Positions 1-6,776 of a stretch of DNA of 7,271 bases are shown piece after piece (the stretch's first letter is position 1; every line of letters begins with the position of its first letter). The stretch comes from Verrucomicrobiota bacterium (GTDB lineage Bacteria > Verrucomicrobiota > Verrucomicrobiia > Chthoniobacterales > UBA10450), in the NCBI GenBank assembly GCA_003218815.1, contig QHON01000032.1, positions 1 to 7,271 of the forward strand. The letters run 5' to 3'. The position numbers and the translations under genes are program-made. A model generated the notes under the pieces. The model was not told the origin of the DNA, did not search any database, and worked only from the letters and a program-made list of their open reading frames with translations.

Positions 1-82
1 ACGTTGCGCTCAGCACGATCTAATTGAGCTGTCACCGCCAGTTGGACTCCATCATTGCGGCAATCGAACTATGATTCTCGAA

Positions 83-589
83 CTAACCTTGTTGTTCGGG
101 CTTTTTCGGTGGCGGGGGCTCATTGCGAAATTCGCGATGACGAATTTTGCCGCCCGCCTGTGCAACATACGTGCCCATTCCGATGACGACGGCACCGAGC
201 ACGATCGCCGCGAGCGCCAGCGGCATGGAAGATTTTGACCATTTCATCGGTACAACGATTGCCGCCGCGCTCACGAGAGCGAGAGCGTAAAAAAAATAGA
301 TGAGGTCTTGGGCGCGATCTTGATGCTCGTCGAGCCAGGCTTGCCCGTCAGTGTCGGCCATCGACAGAACGCGATCGTAGGATTGCTGGCCGAGTTCGTA
401 AACCGGCCAGGCCGAGACGGCGCCGATGAGGACGAGTGCCAACGTTGCGATTTGAGCGCGGCGGCTCTTTAGAAAAAACGCGATGACCAGTCCTACCCAA
501 CCCATTGCCAGTCCGTAGGTGGGCAACGGATTGATCAAAACGTGGATGTATTCCGGTTGACGCAAATCCCGCAGGAGCGTCTCAATCAT
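83..589 (-). CDS. Four-helix integral membrane protein of unknown function
   Basis: The product has 168 residues with four clear hydrophobic segments at about 20-40, 47-64, 97-115 and 122-144. Between segments 2 and 3 lies a polar loop (about 65-95) rich in Asp, Gln and Glu. The protein ends in a proline- and lysine-rich tail (EPPPPKKPEQQG). A GGKIRHREF stretch follows the last helix, and a His sits before the first (H16). This layout loosely recalls the DUF2231 type of small membrane protein, in which conserved His residues flank the helices, but I could not confirm that family. The ATG start overlaps the TGA stop of the upstream dipeptidase gene as ATGA, and no Shine-Dalgarno is visible, so translation probably depends on reinitiation after that gene. 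It appears to be the last gene of the operon. Its function is unknown; an envelope or redox-associated role is only a guess. Confidence 0.85.
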   Translation of the reverse strand: MIETLLRDLRQPEYIHVLINPLPTYGLAMGWVGLVIAFFLKSRRAQIATLALVLIGAVSAWPVYELGQQSYDRVLSMADTDGQAWLDEHQDRAQDLIYFFYALALVSAAAIVVPMKWSKSSMPLALAAIVLGAVVIGMGTYVAQAGGKIRHREFRNEPPPPKKPEQQG

Positions 590-1278
590 GGCGTAGTGAT
601 CTGCGCACTATTCGGGGAGACTAATCTGTCATCATTTTGCTGTGCTTTGTGTCCTACCTGTTCTGTCTCGATTGCTGGAACATACTTTCTCCAATTGGAA
701 ATGATAAAGTGCCACCATTCTGTGTGGAGACCGTAGAATCCGCTGCGTCCCATCGCCTTCTGCAAGAGAGTCAGGTGTGATCTGGTGATGGGATCCGTTC
801 CCTGGTAATGAAGCATCGCCGCCGGAGTGAGCTCGTCGAAATCGGTAGGCATCCGGACAAAGTGATTACAAGCATCGGTTAGAGTCGCATCGACTGCGAT
901 ACCCCAAGCGTGCATCGAACCGGGCCCGGTTTCCGGGTCCGCGACATAATCATTATTGCGGGCCACTTGCCAAAGCTCCGCTTGCACGGATTTCGGTCGA
1001 TACGCATCCCAGATTTTTAGTCGGTACAGGTAACGTTGTAGAAATGCCTGTGCTCTGACTAAACGCGACGCCACTTCGGGACGCACCAAAGCCGGAGTGC
1101 CACGCGAATATAACGCGCGCCCAGCGAGATTATTGGGACCACTGTAGCGCAACTCGATTACGATTGTCGGGTCAACGGATTTAATATTGACCAGTGGGAT
1201 GGCAGGCTCGGCAGCCGCTGAATTGAGTGCCATTATGCTCAACACAACTGCGATGAAGTGATCGCTGAACGATTTCAT
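586..1278 (-). CDS. Secreted D-alanyl-D-alanine dipeptidase (VanX/DdpX family, peptidase M15D)
   Basis: This is a zinc dipeptidase predicted to split D-Ala-D-Ala in the periplasm. From the ATG at 1278 the product has 230 residues. It begins with a signal peptide (hydrophobic core about 7-20) and a probable cleavage site after A21-A22-A23. The VanX signatures are complete: DAYRP with R94 matching the transition-state arginine, SMHAWGIAVD with zinc ligands H123 and D130, and EWWH with catalytic base E187 and third ligand H190. The open frame extends four codons further to a TTG at 1290, directly after the previous gene's stop, but the ATG gives a cleaner signal peptide. No Shine-Dalgarno is seen at either start. 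Residues from about 203 are a polar tail beyond the catalytic fold. No vanH, vanA or ddl-like gene lies nearby, so glycopeptide resistance is unlikely. Scavenging of D-Ala-D-Ala from peptidoglycan turnover is the better inference. The stop overlaps the next gene's start by 4 nt. Confidence 0.92.
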   Translation of the reverse strand: MKSFSDHFIAVVLSIMALNSAAAEPAIPLVNIKSVDPTIVIELRYSGPNNLAGRALYSRGTPALVRPEVASRLVRAQAFLQRYLYRLKIWDAYRPKSVQAELWQVARNNDYVADPETGPGSMHAWGIAVDATLTDACNHFVRMPTDFDELTPAAMLHYQGTDPITRSHLTLLQKAMGRSGFYGLHTEWWHFIISNWRKYVPAIETEQVGHKAQQNDDRLVSPNSAQITTP

Positions 1279-1290
1279 TTGTCTGAGCAA

Positions 1291-3165
1291 TCAGGGCGCA
1301 GTTGCAACTGCCGGAGCGTCTGTCTTTGCAATGCGTTCGATCAAAAGTCGAGCACTATTCTCAGGAATGGTAAAACGCAATTCCAAGTTCGAGATGCCCT
1401 GTCTCTGGATCTCCGGTGGCTGCGAGTAGAGCAACAGTTCGGAATCCGAGAAACGCAACCAGCGCTGCGGGTTGTCGTGCAAATTACGAGCGAAATCGGC
1501 CGCGGTTTCGGACGAATTCAATTTCAAGAGCAATTTGGCTCTTACTGGGTTTTGCAACGTCACTGCAAGGCCGAGCAATTGTGAAGCGTCGAGTAGTTCA
1601 CGCGCAAAGATTGGATGAAAGACGCGTGAGAGATCGGGTGGGTTGCGCGAAATGAGTCGCAGCGCGCTCTCCCGATCAAGGGCCTGAAAACGATCAAAGA
1701 GCTGACCGGTGATTTTCAGGTCCGGCTTCATCCCGAGCCGGACACGGACCAGTTCGTCCACTTCATCAGGCGCCCCAACGGCAAGGGTCGCAGGACCGAC
1801 CCGCGCAACGGTGAACCCGGGTGGTCGTTCCCAAACCGGCAAACCGTTGATGGCGCGCCTTTGAAAAGTCTTATCCGCGCCGATTCTGCGAATGGCGCGG
1901 GAGACGTCTCGGCGCGCCTCGATCAGGACAAACTCTCGCGTCTTTTCCGACTCGGTCGCGACTGCACGAGTGATGCGCACGGCGTCGCGGGGCAAGTTCA
2001 ATCCCGGAGTTAGCGCCGCGGTCCCGATCAGGCCGGACCAGACTTTTGGCCAAATTTCCGTTTGATCCTTGCGCCACCGTTTCGCGAGATCGGCACGTTC
2101 AAACTGGTCGGTGTTAATCGACAAAATCGCATCCGTTTCTTGCGGCAACCACTCGCCTTTGTGTGGAGATTGGAACGCAACAGGTAGAATGATCGCGAGC
2201 AGAACGAGGACGGAAATGACGCTGAAGTAGAATTTCCGCAGTTCCTGTTTGTCGATTTGGCTGGAGAGCAACGCCAGCTCGGAGCGGTGCTGCAAATGTC
2301 GATTAACGGCGTCATGGCGGCGATGCGCCTCGGTCAGGAGATGCGGCGCGTTTGGCGGTGCAATCCCTTGCGCAGCGAGATGACGCCCAATATTCAAATA
2401 CGCGGGATTTTTCCGTTCCTCAACTGTTTGATGATGTGCGCGCGCTTCTCGAACTGCTTCCTGTTGCAGCCGGATGCTCTCGTTCAGTGTTCGATCGCGC
2501 GCTTCAAATTCGGTCCGGACACGCTCGATATTTTTTTCCACGACCGAGAGTTCAGCTTCGGCCGCAATCAGTTTTTCTTTGGCAAGGCGGCTGGCATCAG
2601 CACTGCCGAGCCGGGCTCGAACCAGTTCCGCCCGCTCTTCCGGAAGGCGGGCACGACGCGCGCTGATATTGGTTGATTGGGTTTCGAGATCAGCGGGCGG
2701 AGGATTCAAAGCCCGCAGATCAGACAGTTGCTTTAACAGGTCACGATCAGAAGCGTCGTTCTCCTGGATCCGACGCTCGACAGCAGCCAATTCGCGTTCG
2801 CAGAGGTCGACTGTGTTCTTTGCTTGATTGCGATGCTGGAGGAGCGGCTTCTTCTCTGCTTCCAACTTCGCAACGGCAGCATTTTGTTCGTGTGTATTTT
2901 GCTGCCGATCCGCCTCGATTTTCTTAATCCCCTCCTCAATCTGGGCGATTCGAAGTGCGACCTCCTTCTGTTCCTGCTCCAGTTTTTTCAATGCGACGAT
3001 CTCATTGCGCAGCTCAGGAAAATTCGCCGCCTGGGTGGTGCCTTCGCGTCCGAGATTTATTTCGCTTTTTTGCAGGAGACGCTTTTCGTGACGCAGGGCC
3101 AAACGCGTTCGCTGGCGCCTGACTTTCAAGGCGATCTCACGAAAGCCTGTGCCAATGAAACTCAC
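1291..3165 (-). CDS. Coiled-coil protein with one membrane span and an unknown C-terminal domain
   Basis: The product has 624 residues in three parts. Residues 1-40 are basic. Residues about 48-250 are rich in Glu, Lys, Arg, Gln and Ala with heptad character, broken near 154-158 (NPPPA), and form a long coiled coil in at least two segments. A single membrane helix covers about 312-331. The C-terminal part (about 335-615) looks globular. It opens with EWLPQETDAILSINTDQ, passes through a hydrophobic strand followed by a paired-arginine helix (411-432), and has GLPVWERP and VGPATLAVGAPDEVDELV at 441-473. That order recalls large uncharacterised membrane proteins of Planctomycetes and Verrucomicrobia, but I do not recognise a named family. 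With no N-terminal signal, the coiled coil is probably cytoplasmic and the C-terminal domain periplasmic. The start is GTG at 3165 with no Shine-Dalgarno and no ATG early in the frame. A 25-codon frame (3162-3239) fills the gap behind acs and stops across this GTG. Function unknown. Confidence 0.88.
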   Translation of the reverse strand: MSFIGTGFREIALKVRRQRTRLALRHEKRLLQKSEINLGREGTTQAANFPELRNEIVALKKLEQEQKEVALRIAQIEEGIKKIEADRQQNTHEQNAAVAKLEAEKKPLLQHRNQAKNTVDLCERELAAVERRIQENDASDRDLLKQLSDLRALNPPPADLETQSTNISARRARLPEERAELVRARLGSADASRLAKEKLIAAEAELSVVEKNIERVRTEFEARDRTLNESIRLQQEAVREARAHHQTVEERKNPAYLNIGRHLAAQGIAPPNAPHLLTEAHRRHDAVNRHLQHRSELALLSSQIDKQELRKFYFSVISVLVLLAIILPVAFQSPHKGEWLPQETDAILSINTDQFERADLAKRWRKDQTEIWPKVWSGLIGTAALTPGLNLPRDAVRITRAVATESEKTREFVLIEARRDVSRAIRRIGADKTFQRRAINGLPVWERPPGFTVARVGPATLAVGAPDEVDELVRVRLGMKPDLKITGQLFDRFQALDRESALRLISRNPPDLSRVFHPIFARELLDASQLLGLAVTLQNPVRAKLLLKLNSSETAADFARNLHDNPQRWLRFSDSELLLYSQPPEIQRQGISNLELRFTIPENSARLLIERIAKTDAPAVATAP

Positions 3166-3243
3166 AGAAAGAGGCTAGCCGAATCCGTGCTCACACAAAC
3201 GCAAATCTTTAGTCCGAAAGGCGAGACATCGCGTGCCATTGTA

Positions 3244-5190
3244 TTACTCTTCGGAATCGCTCAACTTTGCCAGGACGCCGAAATCTTCCAGCGTAGTTGT
3301 GTCGCCGGTGACCTTTGCGCCACTTGCGATCTCTTTGAGAAGCCGTCGCATGATTTTGCCGCTGCGGGTCTTTGGCAGCGCTTCGGCGAAGCGAACTTCG
3401 TCCGGCTTTGCGATTGCGCCGATGTGTATGCCGACGTGATCGCGCAATTCCGCTTGCAGCCCGCGCGTAGGATCGATGCCTGCTTTCAGCGTTACAAAGG
3501 CGACGACGCCCTGGCCCTTTAACTCATCCGGTCTGCTAACCACGGCTGCCTCGGCGACTCGCGGGTGACTGACAAGGGCGCTTTCAATTTCTGATGTGCC
3601 AAGCCTGTGCCCGGCAACGTTCAAGACGTCGTCGATCCGGCCAACGATCCAGAAATAGCCGTCTTCGTCGCGGCGCGCCCCGTCGCCGGTGAGATAATTC
3701 CCTTTAAATTCGCTCCAGTATTGCTGTCGATAGCGCGCTTTGTCCCCGTAAATCGTGCGTAACATCGCAGGCCATGGCCGGCGAAGGATTAATTTACCGC
3801 CGACATTCGGCCCGACTTCGCGTCCTTTTTCATCGACAATGGCAGCATCGACACCGAAGAATGGGAGCGTCGCGCTGCCGGGTTTCGTTGGAATTGCACC
3901 GGGAAGAGGCGTGATCAAGATCGACCCGGTCTCGGTTTGCCACCAAGTATCGACAATCGGACAGCGTCCTCCGCCGATATTCTTGTAATACCACATCCAT
4001 GCTTCCGGATTGATTGGTTCACCGACTGTGCCGAGCAGACGGAGTGATGAGAGATCATGTTTCGTCACCCAATGGTCGCCCCAGCGGATGAAAGCGCGGA
4101 TCGCCGTCGGAGCGGTGTAGAGAATGTTGATGCGATATTCTTCGATGATTTTCCAGAAGCGATCGGGCTCCGGCCAGTTCGGTGCGCCCTCGTACATAAC
4201 AGTCGTTGCGCCATTCGCGAGCGGACCATAAACAATATAACTGTGTCCGGTTACCCAGCCGACGTCGGCGGTGCACCAAAAAATGTCTTCGTCACGAATG
4301 TCGAACACGTATTTCATGGTCGAGTAAACGCCGACGAGATAACCGCCCGTCGTATGCAAAATTCCTTTCGGTTTTCCCGTGGAACCACTCGTGTAAAGAA
4401 GATAAAGCGGATGCTCGCTGCCGAGCGGTGTCGGCGGGCAGTTTGCATCGACATACTCCAGTTCCCGATGCCACCAGACATCGCGGTCTTCTTCCATGTG
4501 AATTTCGTTTCCAGCGCGGCGAAACACGATCACGCGCTTGATGGACGTGCGACCGCGTAGCGCGTCATCCACATTTTTCTTCAATGGCACAATTGCGCCG
4601 CGGCGATGTGCGCCATCCGCTGTCACGACGGCAATTGCGCCGCTGTCGGTAATTCGATCACGAATGCTGTCGGAGCTAAATCCGCCGAAAACGACGGAAT
4701 GCACCGCGCCAATGCGTGCACAGGCCAGCATGGCAATCGCGGTCTCGGGAATATTCGGGAGATAGATAATGATGCGATCGCCCTTTTTGATCTTGTTCCG
4801 TTTGAGCACATTCGCGAAGCGGCAAACTTCGTGATGCAGTTGCTGGTAGGTTAGGGTGCGCTTATCGCCGGGTTCGCCCTCCCAAATAATTGCTGCCTTG
4901 TTTCGACGGGGGCCGGTTAGGTGCCGATCCAAACAATTTTCCGAAATGTTGAGTTTGCCACCGACAAACCACTCTGCGAATGGCGCGTTCCAGTGGAGAA
5001 CTTTTTTCCACGGCGTGCGCCAGACCAGCTCGCTCGCTTCGCGCGCCCAGAATTTGGCCGGCTGCTTAATCGACTCTCGATACATTCGCCGATATTGATC
5101 GAGACTTTTGATTCGTGTGTTTTTTGCGAAATCCTTTGATGGTTTGAAAACACGCTTCTCGACCAAGTGCGATTCAATATTGGTGTGCAT
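3244..5190 (-). CDS. acs: Acetyl-CoA synthetase (AMP-forming, EC 6.2.1.1)
   Basis: Cytoplasmic enzyme that activates acetate to acetyl-CoA through an acetyl-AMP intermediate, feeding central metabolism. The length of 648 residues is typical. The ANL-superfamily motifs appear in order: phosphate-binding loop YTSGSTGKPKG (266-276), TVGEPINPEAW (388-398), DTWWQTETG (414-422), YLTGDGARRDEDGY (499-512), the hinge and CoA region GRIDDVLNVAGHRLG (517-531), and PKTRSGKIMRR (606-616). Aligned by motif to Salmonella Acs, the acetate-pocket residues are kept: V313, T314, V389 and W417. W417 is the tryptophan that limits the pocket to acetate, which argues against a propionyl- or acetoacetyl-CoA synthetase. 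Catalytic K612 lies in the motif that is acetylated by Pat-type enzymes and deacetylated by sirtuins in other bacteria, so the same control is possible. The ATG start has an AGGGA ribosome binding site 6 nt upstream. It is the first gene of the four-gene minus-strand cluster. Confidence 0.97.
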   Translation of the reverse strand: MHTNIESHLVEKRVFKPSKDFAKNTRIKSLDQYRRMYRESIKQPAKFWAREASELVWRTPWKKVLHWNAPFAEWFVGGKLNISENCLDRHLTGPRRNKAAIIWEGEPGDKRTLTYQQLHHEVCRFANVLKRNKIKKGDRIIIYLPNIPETAIAMLACARIGAVHSVVFGGFSSDSIRDRITDSGAIAVVTADGAHRRGAIVPLKKNVDDALRGRTSIKRVIVFRRAGNEIHMEEDRDVWWHRELEYVDANCPPTPLGSEHPLYLLYTSGSTGKPKGILHTTGGYLVGVYSTMKYVFDIRDEDIFWCTADVGWVTGHSYIVYGPLANGATTVMYEGAPNWPEPDRFWKIIEEYRINILYTAPTAIRAFIRWGDHWVTKHDLSSLRLLGTVGEPINPEAWMWYYKNIGGGRCPIVDTWWQTETGSILITPLPGAIPTKPGSATLPFFGVDAAIVDEKGREVGPNVGGKLILRRPWPAMLRTIYGDKARYRQQYWSEFKGNYLTGDGARRDEDGYFWIVGRIDDVLNVAGHRLGTSEIESALVSHPRVAEAAVVSRPDELKGQGVVAFVTLKAGIDPTRGLQAELRDHVGIHIGAIAKPDEVRFAEALPKTRSGKIMRRLLKEIASGAKVTGDTTTLEDFGVLAKLSDSEE

Positions 5191-5196
5191 GAGCAG

Positions 5197-5201
5197 TCCC
5201 T
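5197..5201 (-). promoter_or_regulatory. Ribosome binding site of acs
   Basis: On the minus strand AGGGA lies 6 nt before the ATG at 5190. It supports that start and is the only convincing Shine-Dalgarno in the four-gene minus-strand cluster. Confidence 0.6.
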
Positions 5202-5205
5202 AATA

Positions 5206-5227
5206 TGCCGAAGAGATTTGTTCGGCA
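5206..5227 (-). promoter_or_regulatory. Hairpin in the acs leader
   Basis: TGCCGAA (5206-5212) and TTCGGCA (5221-5227) form a perfect 7-bp stem around an 8-nt loop. The stem ends 4 nt before the AGGGA ribosome binding site of acs. It could affect access to that site or stabilise the message. There is no U-run after it on the minus strand, so it is not a standard intrinsic terminator for the SYLF gene upstream. A regulatory role is inferred from position only. Confidence 0.4.
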
Positions 5228-5346
5228 AGCGCTCCGTTCTGCCGTCTCAGGCGGCTGTCCTCAGACTCGAATGTTTTTAGATTCGCGCGTGAGCTACACC
5301 AGAGGATAGCTAAAGAGATTGCTTTTTGGTTTTCGAATTGCCGATG

Positions 5347-5991
5347 TCAGTGACCGAGCGCGCGACGCAGCGGCGCAGCGCCTGGTGGCGGAGCTGCGAC
5401 CCCACTCAGAATCTCATCGGCCTTGACAGGCCGCCCGTAATAGCGGGAATTGGAATCCCTTTGCGTTCCAATCACAGCGCCTTCTAGGGACACGCCGGCA
5501 AACAGACCTTTGCTCCTGCTGTAGGTGTAAACTGCAGCCGTCGGTGCGACCGCGCCTTCCGCAGTGCGACCCACTGGGCCTGCAGCCGCGCTCACATCCG
5601 CTCCGATCGTGACGTTTCCTCCACGGGAAAATGCTCGGACGGCGCTGTCATTATTGAGAACGATCACGAAATCGGTCACTTGCGCACCGATCTGAAGGCC
5701 CCATCCCGCGCCGCCTGTGCCGATAAATGATGGGCCGGACCAGCCATGCCTTGTCCGAGCGACCACAACGCCTTGGCCGCCTTTGCCGCTAAAAATAAAT
5801 GCGGCTTTGACGACGGTCATGATGGCGAGCCCTTTGGAATGTCGCAGCACATCTCTTGGAATTCCTCTTTCTGGCATCTGGCGGAAATCGCGAACGATCG
5901 CAGCACAGTGGTCAACCGTCCCCTGTTCGGTGCCGCTGGCCGTGACGACTGACAGAGAAAGTATGGCCAGAATTGAGAATAATTTTGTCAT
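5347..5991 (-). CDS. Secreted SYLF-domain (Ysc84/DUF500) lipid-binding-type protein
   Basis: The product has 214 residues. A signal peptide (about 1-20, core LFSILAILSLSVV, TASG before the likely cut) is followed by a nearly complete SYLF domain at about 26-188. Recognisable family blocks are IPRDVLRHSKGLAIMTVVKA (44-63) and FIFSGKGGQGVVVAR (65-79). These are followed by GPSFIGTGGAGWGLQIGAQ (86-104), the TDFVIVLNN strand (106-114), IGADVSAAAGPVGR (129-142), and VYTYSRSKGLFAGVSLEGAVI (154-174) ending in NSRYYG (181-186). Eukaryotic SYLF proteins bind phosphoinositides through this domain. Bacterial members are exported and some are reported to bind lipid, but their cellular role is not settled. 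The tail after 198 is Pro- and Ala-rich and probably disordered. The ATG at 5991 lacks a strong Shine-Dalgarno but gives a correct signal peptide. The gene is divergent from tadA and lies 156 nt upstream of acs, so co-transcription with acs is possible but unproven. Confidence 0.93.
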   Translation of the reverse strand: MTKLFSILAILSLSVVTASGTEQGTVDHCAAIVRDFRQMPERGIPRDVLRHSKGLAIMTVVKAAFIFSGKGGQGVVVARTRHGWSGPSFIGTGGAGWGLQIGAQVTDFVIVLNNDSAVRAFSRGGNVTIGADVSAAAGPVGRTAEGAVAPTAAVYTYSRSKGLFAGVSLEGAVIGTQRDSNSRYYGRPVKADEILSGVAAPPPGAAPLRRALGH

Positions 5992-6101
5992 CGGAGTACA
6001 ATTACTTCGCCAGCATAACCGAGCGCGGATGTATTTTGGCCGGAAAAGATTCGATTCAAAAAGGGTTCGTTAGGACGTTAGGCGGCATAAGTTTTTATTG
6101 A
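5992..6101. promoter_or_regulatory. Divergent intergenic region between the SYLF gene and tadA
   Basis: These 110 nt must carry the upstream control regions of two outward-facing genes. I found no convincing -35/-10 pair on either strand. The tadA side has a GTTAGG direct repeat (copies near 6069 and 6077) and an AT-rich stretch just before the start. The call rests on gene arrangement alone. Confidence 0.4.
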
Positions 6102-6632
6102 ATGAATTTTTACGAGAATGGCGAAAGGGATGCAGCTTTCATGCGCGAAGCATTGCGACAGGCGCAAAAAGCTTACGAAGCCGATGAAGTGCCGGTAGGT
6201 GCGGTAGTCGTTCGAGCAGGAAAAGTTATCGGTCGCGCCTACAATCAAGTTGAGTTATTGAAGGACGCAACTGCGCATGCGGAAATGCTGGCGTTAACGC
6301 AAGCCGAGGCGGCCGTCGGGGATTGGCGTCTGACCGACTGCGATTTATACGTTACCAAGGAACCGTGCGTAATGTGCGTAGGCGCACTTATCCACGTCCG
6401 TCTTCGCCGGCTCATTTTCGGATGCGCGGATACGAAAAGCGGTGCCGCAGGGGGAATGATAAATCTACTTCAGCATTCTGCGTTGAACCATCATTGCGAA
6501 ATCACCCCCGGCGTTCTTCAAAATGAGTGCGGGGCGATCCTTCAGAATTTTTTTCGCAAGCGCCGCGACGAGCAAAACGTAACTCCGCAAGATCGACAAA
6601 TCGAAAATCGTAAATCTGAAATCGAAAATTAG
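6102..6632 (+). CDS. tadA: tRNA-specific adenosine(34) deaminase TadA
   Basis: Cytoplasmic zinc enzyme that converts adenosine to inosine at the wobble position of tRNA-Arg(ACG). The 176-residue product carries the deaminase signature: DEVPVGAVVV (28-37), N48, TAHAE (57-61) with zinc ligand H59 and proton-shuttle E61, and EPCVMCVGA (87-95) with zinc ligands C89 and C92. The typical C-terminal part follows: FGCADTKSGAAG (106-117), LNHHCEITPGVLQNEC (128-143) and the FFRKRR helix (150-155). LNHHCEI with the FFRKRR helix marks TadA rather than guanine or cytosine deaminases. The 6102 ATG is chosen because the helix DAAFMREAL (10-18) upstream of M14 is part of the family fold. An internal ATG at 6141 has a better AAGGGA ribosome site but would remove that helix. 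The catalytic fold ends near residue 156; the last ~12 residues (QIENRKSEIEN) are written by a heptanucleotide repeat and are probably unstructured. Confidence 0.96.
   Translation: MNFYENGERDAAFMREALRQAQKAYEADEVPVGAVVVRAGKVIGRAYNQVELLKDATAHAEMLALTQAEAAVGDWRLTDCDLYVTKEPCVMCVGALIHVRLRRLIFGCADTKSGAAGGMINLLQHSALNHHCEITPGVLQNECGAILQNFFRKRRDEQNVTPQDRQIENRKSEIEN
6598..6632 (+). repeat. Heptanucleotide tandem repeat, consensus AAATCGA, at the 3' end of tadA
   Basis: Five uninterrupted 7-nt units fill this stretch: AAATCGA, AAATCGT, AAATCTG, AAATCGA, AAATTAG. The last unit supplies the TAG stop codon of tadA. Because seven is not a multiple of three, the reading frame rotates through the array and yields the peptide QIENRKSEIEN. 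Heptamer arrays of this general kind (STRR-like) are known in cyanobacteria and occur at gene ends in other phyla. Confidence 0.8.
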
Positions 6633-6707
6633 AGTGCGGCTGTTTCGCTACGATTCAAATTGACTAGCTGCTTCTTAGGCTCAGGTAAGCGTCATGCAGA
6701 GCGGTAA

Positions 6708-6721
6708 CGGCGATTTCGCCG
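6708..6721. repeat. Short palindrome, first half of a REP-like pair
   Basis: CGGCGA and TCGCCG form a perfect 6-bp GC-rich stem around a TT centre. No T-run follows in the plus direction, so a terminator role is not supported. Its spacing of about 30 nt from the next palindrome suggests a paired REP-type element. Confidence 0.4.
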
Positions 6722-6750
6722 ATTCCCTTGCCGTCTTTGCGGCTCCTAAA

Positions 6751-6776
6751 CGTATAGGACTAAAGTCCCATATACG
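6751..6776. repeat. Long hairpin, second half of a REP-like pair
   Basis: CGTATAGGAC (6751-6760) pairs with GTCC (6765-6768) and TATACG (6771-6776). The result is a 10-bp stem with a 2-nt bulge (CA) and a TAAA loop. The imperfect stem with one bulge is typical of REP elements moved by RAYT transposases, but no transposase is present in the window, and whether it is repeated in the genome cannot be seen here. Confidence 0.45.

Noticed and set aside
1..70. Minus-strand open frame reaching the left edge, with a possible GTG start at 35 (MTAQLDRAERN...).
   Set aside because: Only about 11 codons from the GTG are visible. Another gene could begin here, but length, start and ribosome site do not support a call.
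1279..1290. TTG start for the dipeptidase at 1290, directly after the coiled-coil gene's stop.
   Set aside because: The ATG four codons later gives a normal signal peptide, and TTG starts are rarer. The TTG remains possible because neither start has a Shine-Dalgarno.
3172..3179. Perfect 8-bp palindrome GGCTAGCC between acs and the coiled-coil gene.
   Set aside because: It is too short and isolated to be assigned as an operator or terminator.
5228..5346. Intrinsic terminator of the SYLF gene or promoter of acs.
   Set aside because: There are weak inverted repeats (GCCG/CGGC and CGAAT/ATTCG), but none is followed by a T-run on the minus strand, and no acceptable -35/-10 pair was found.
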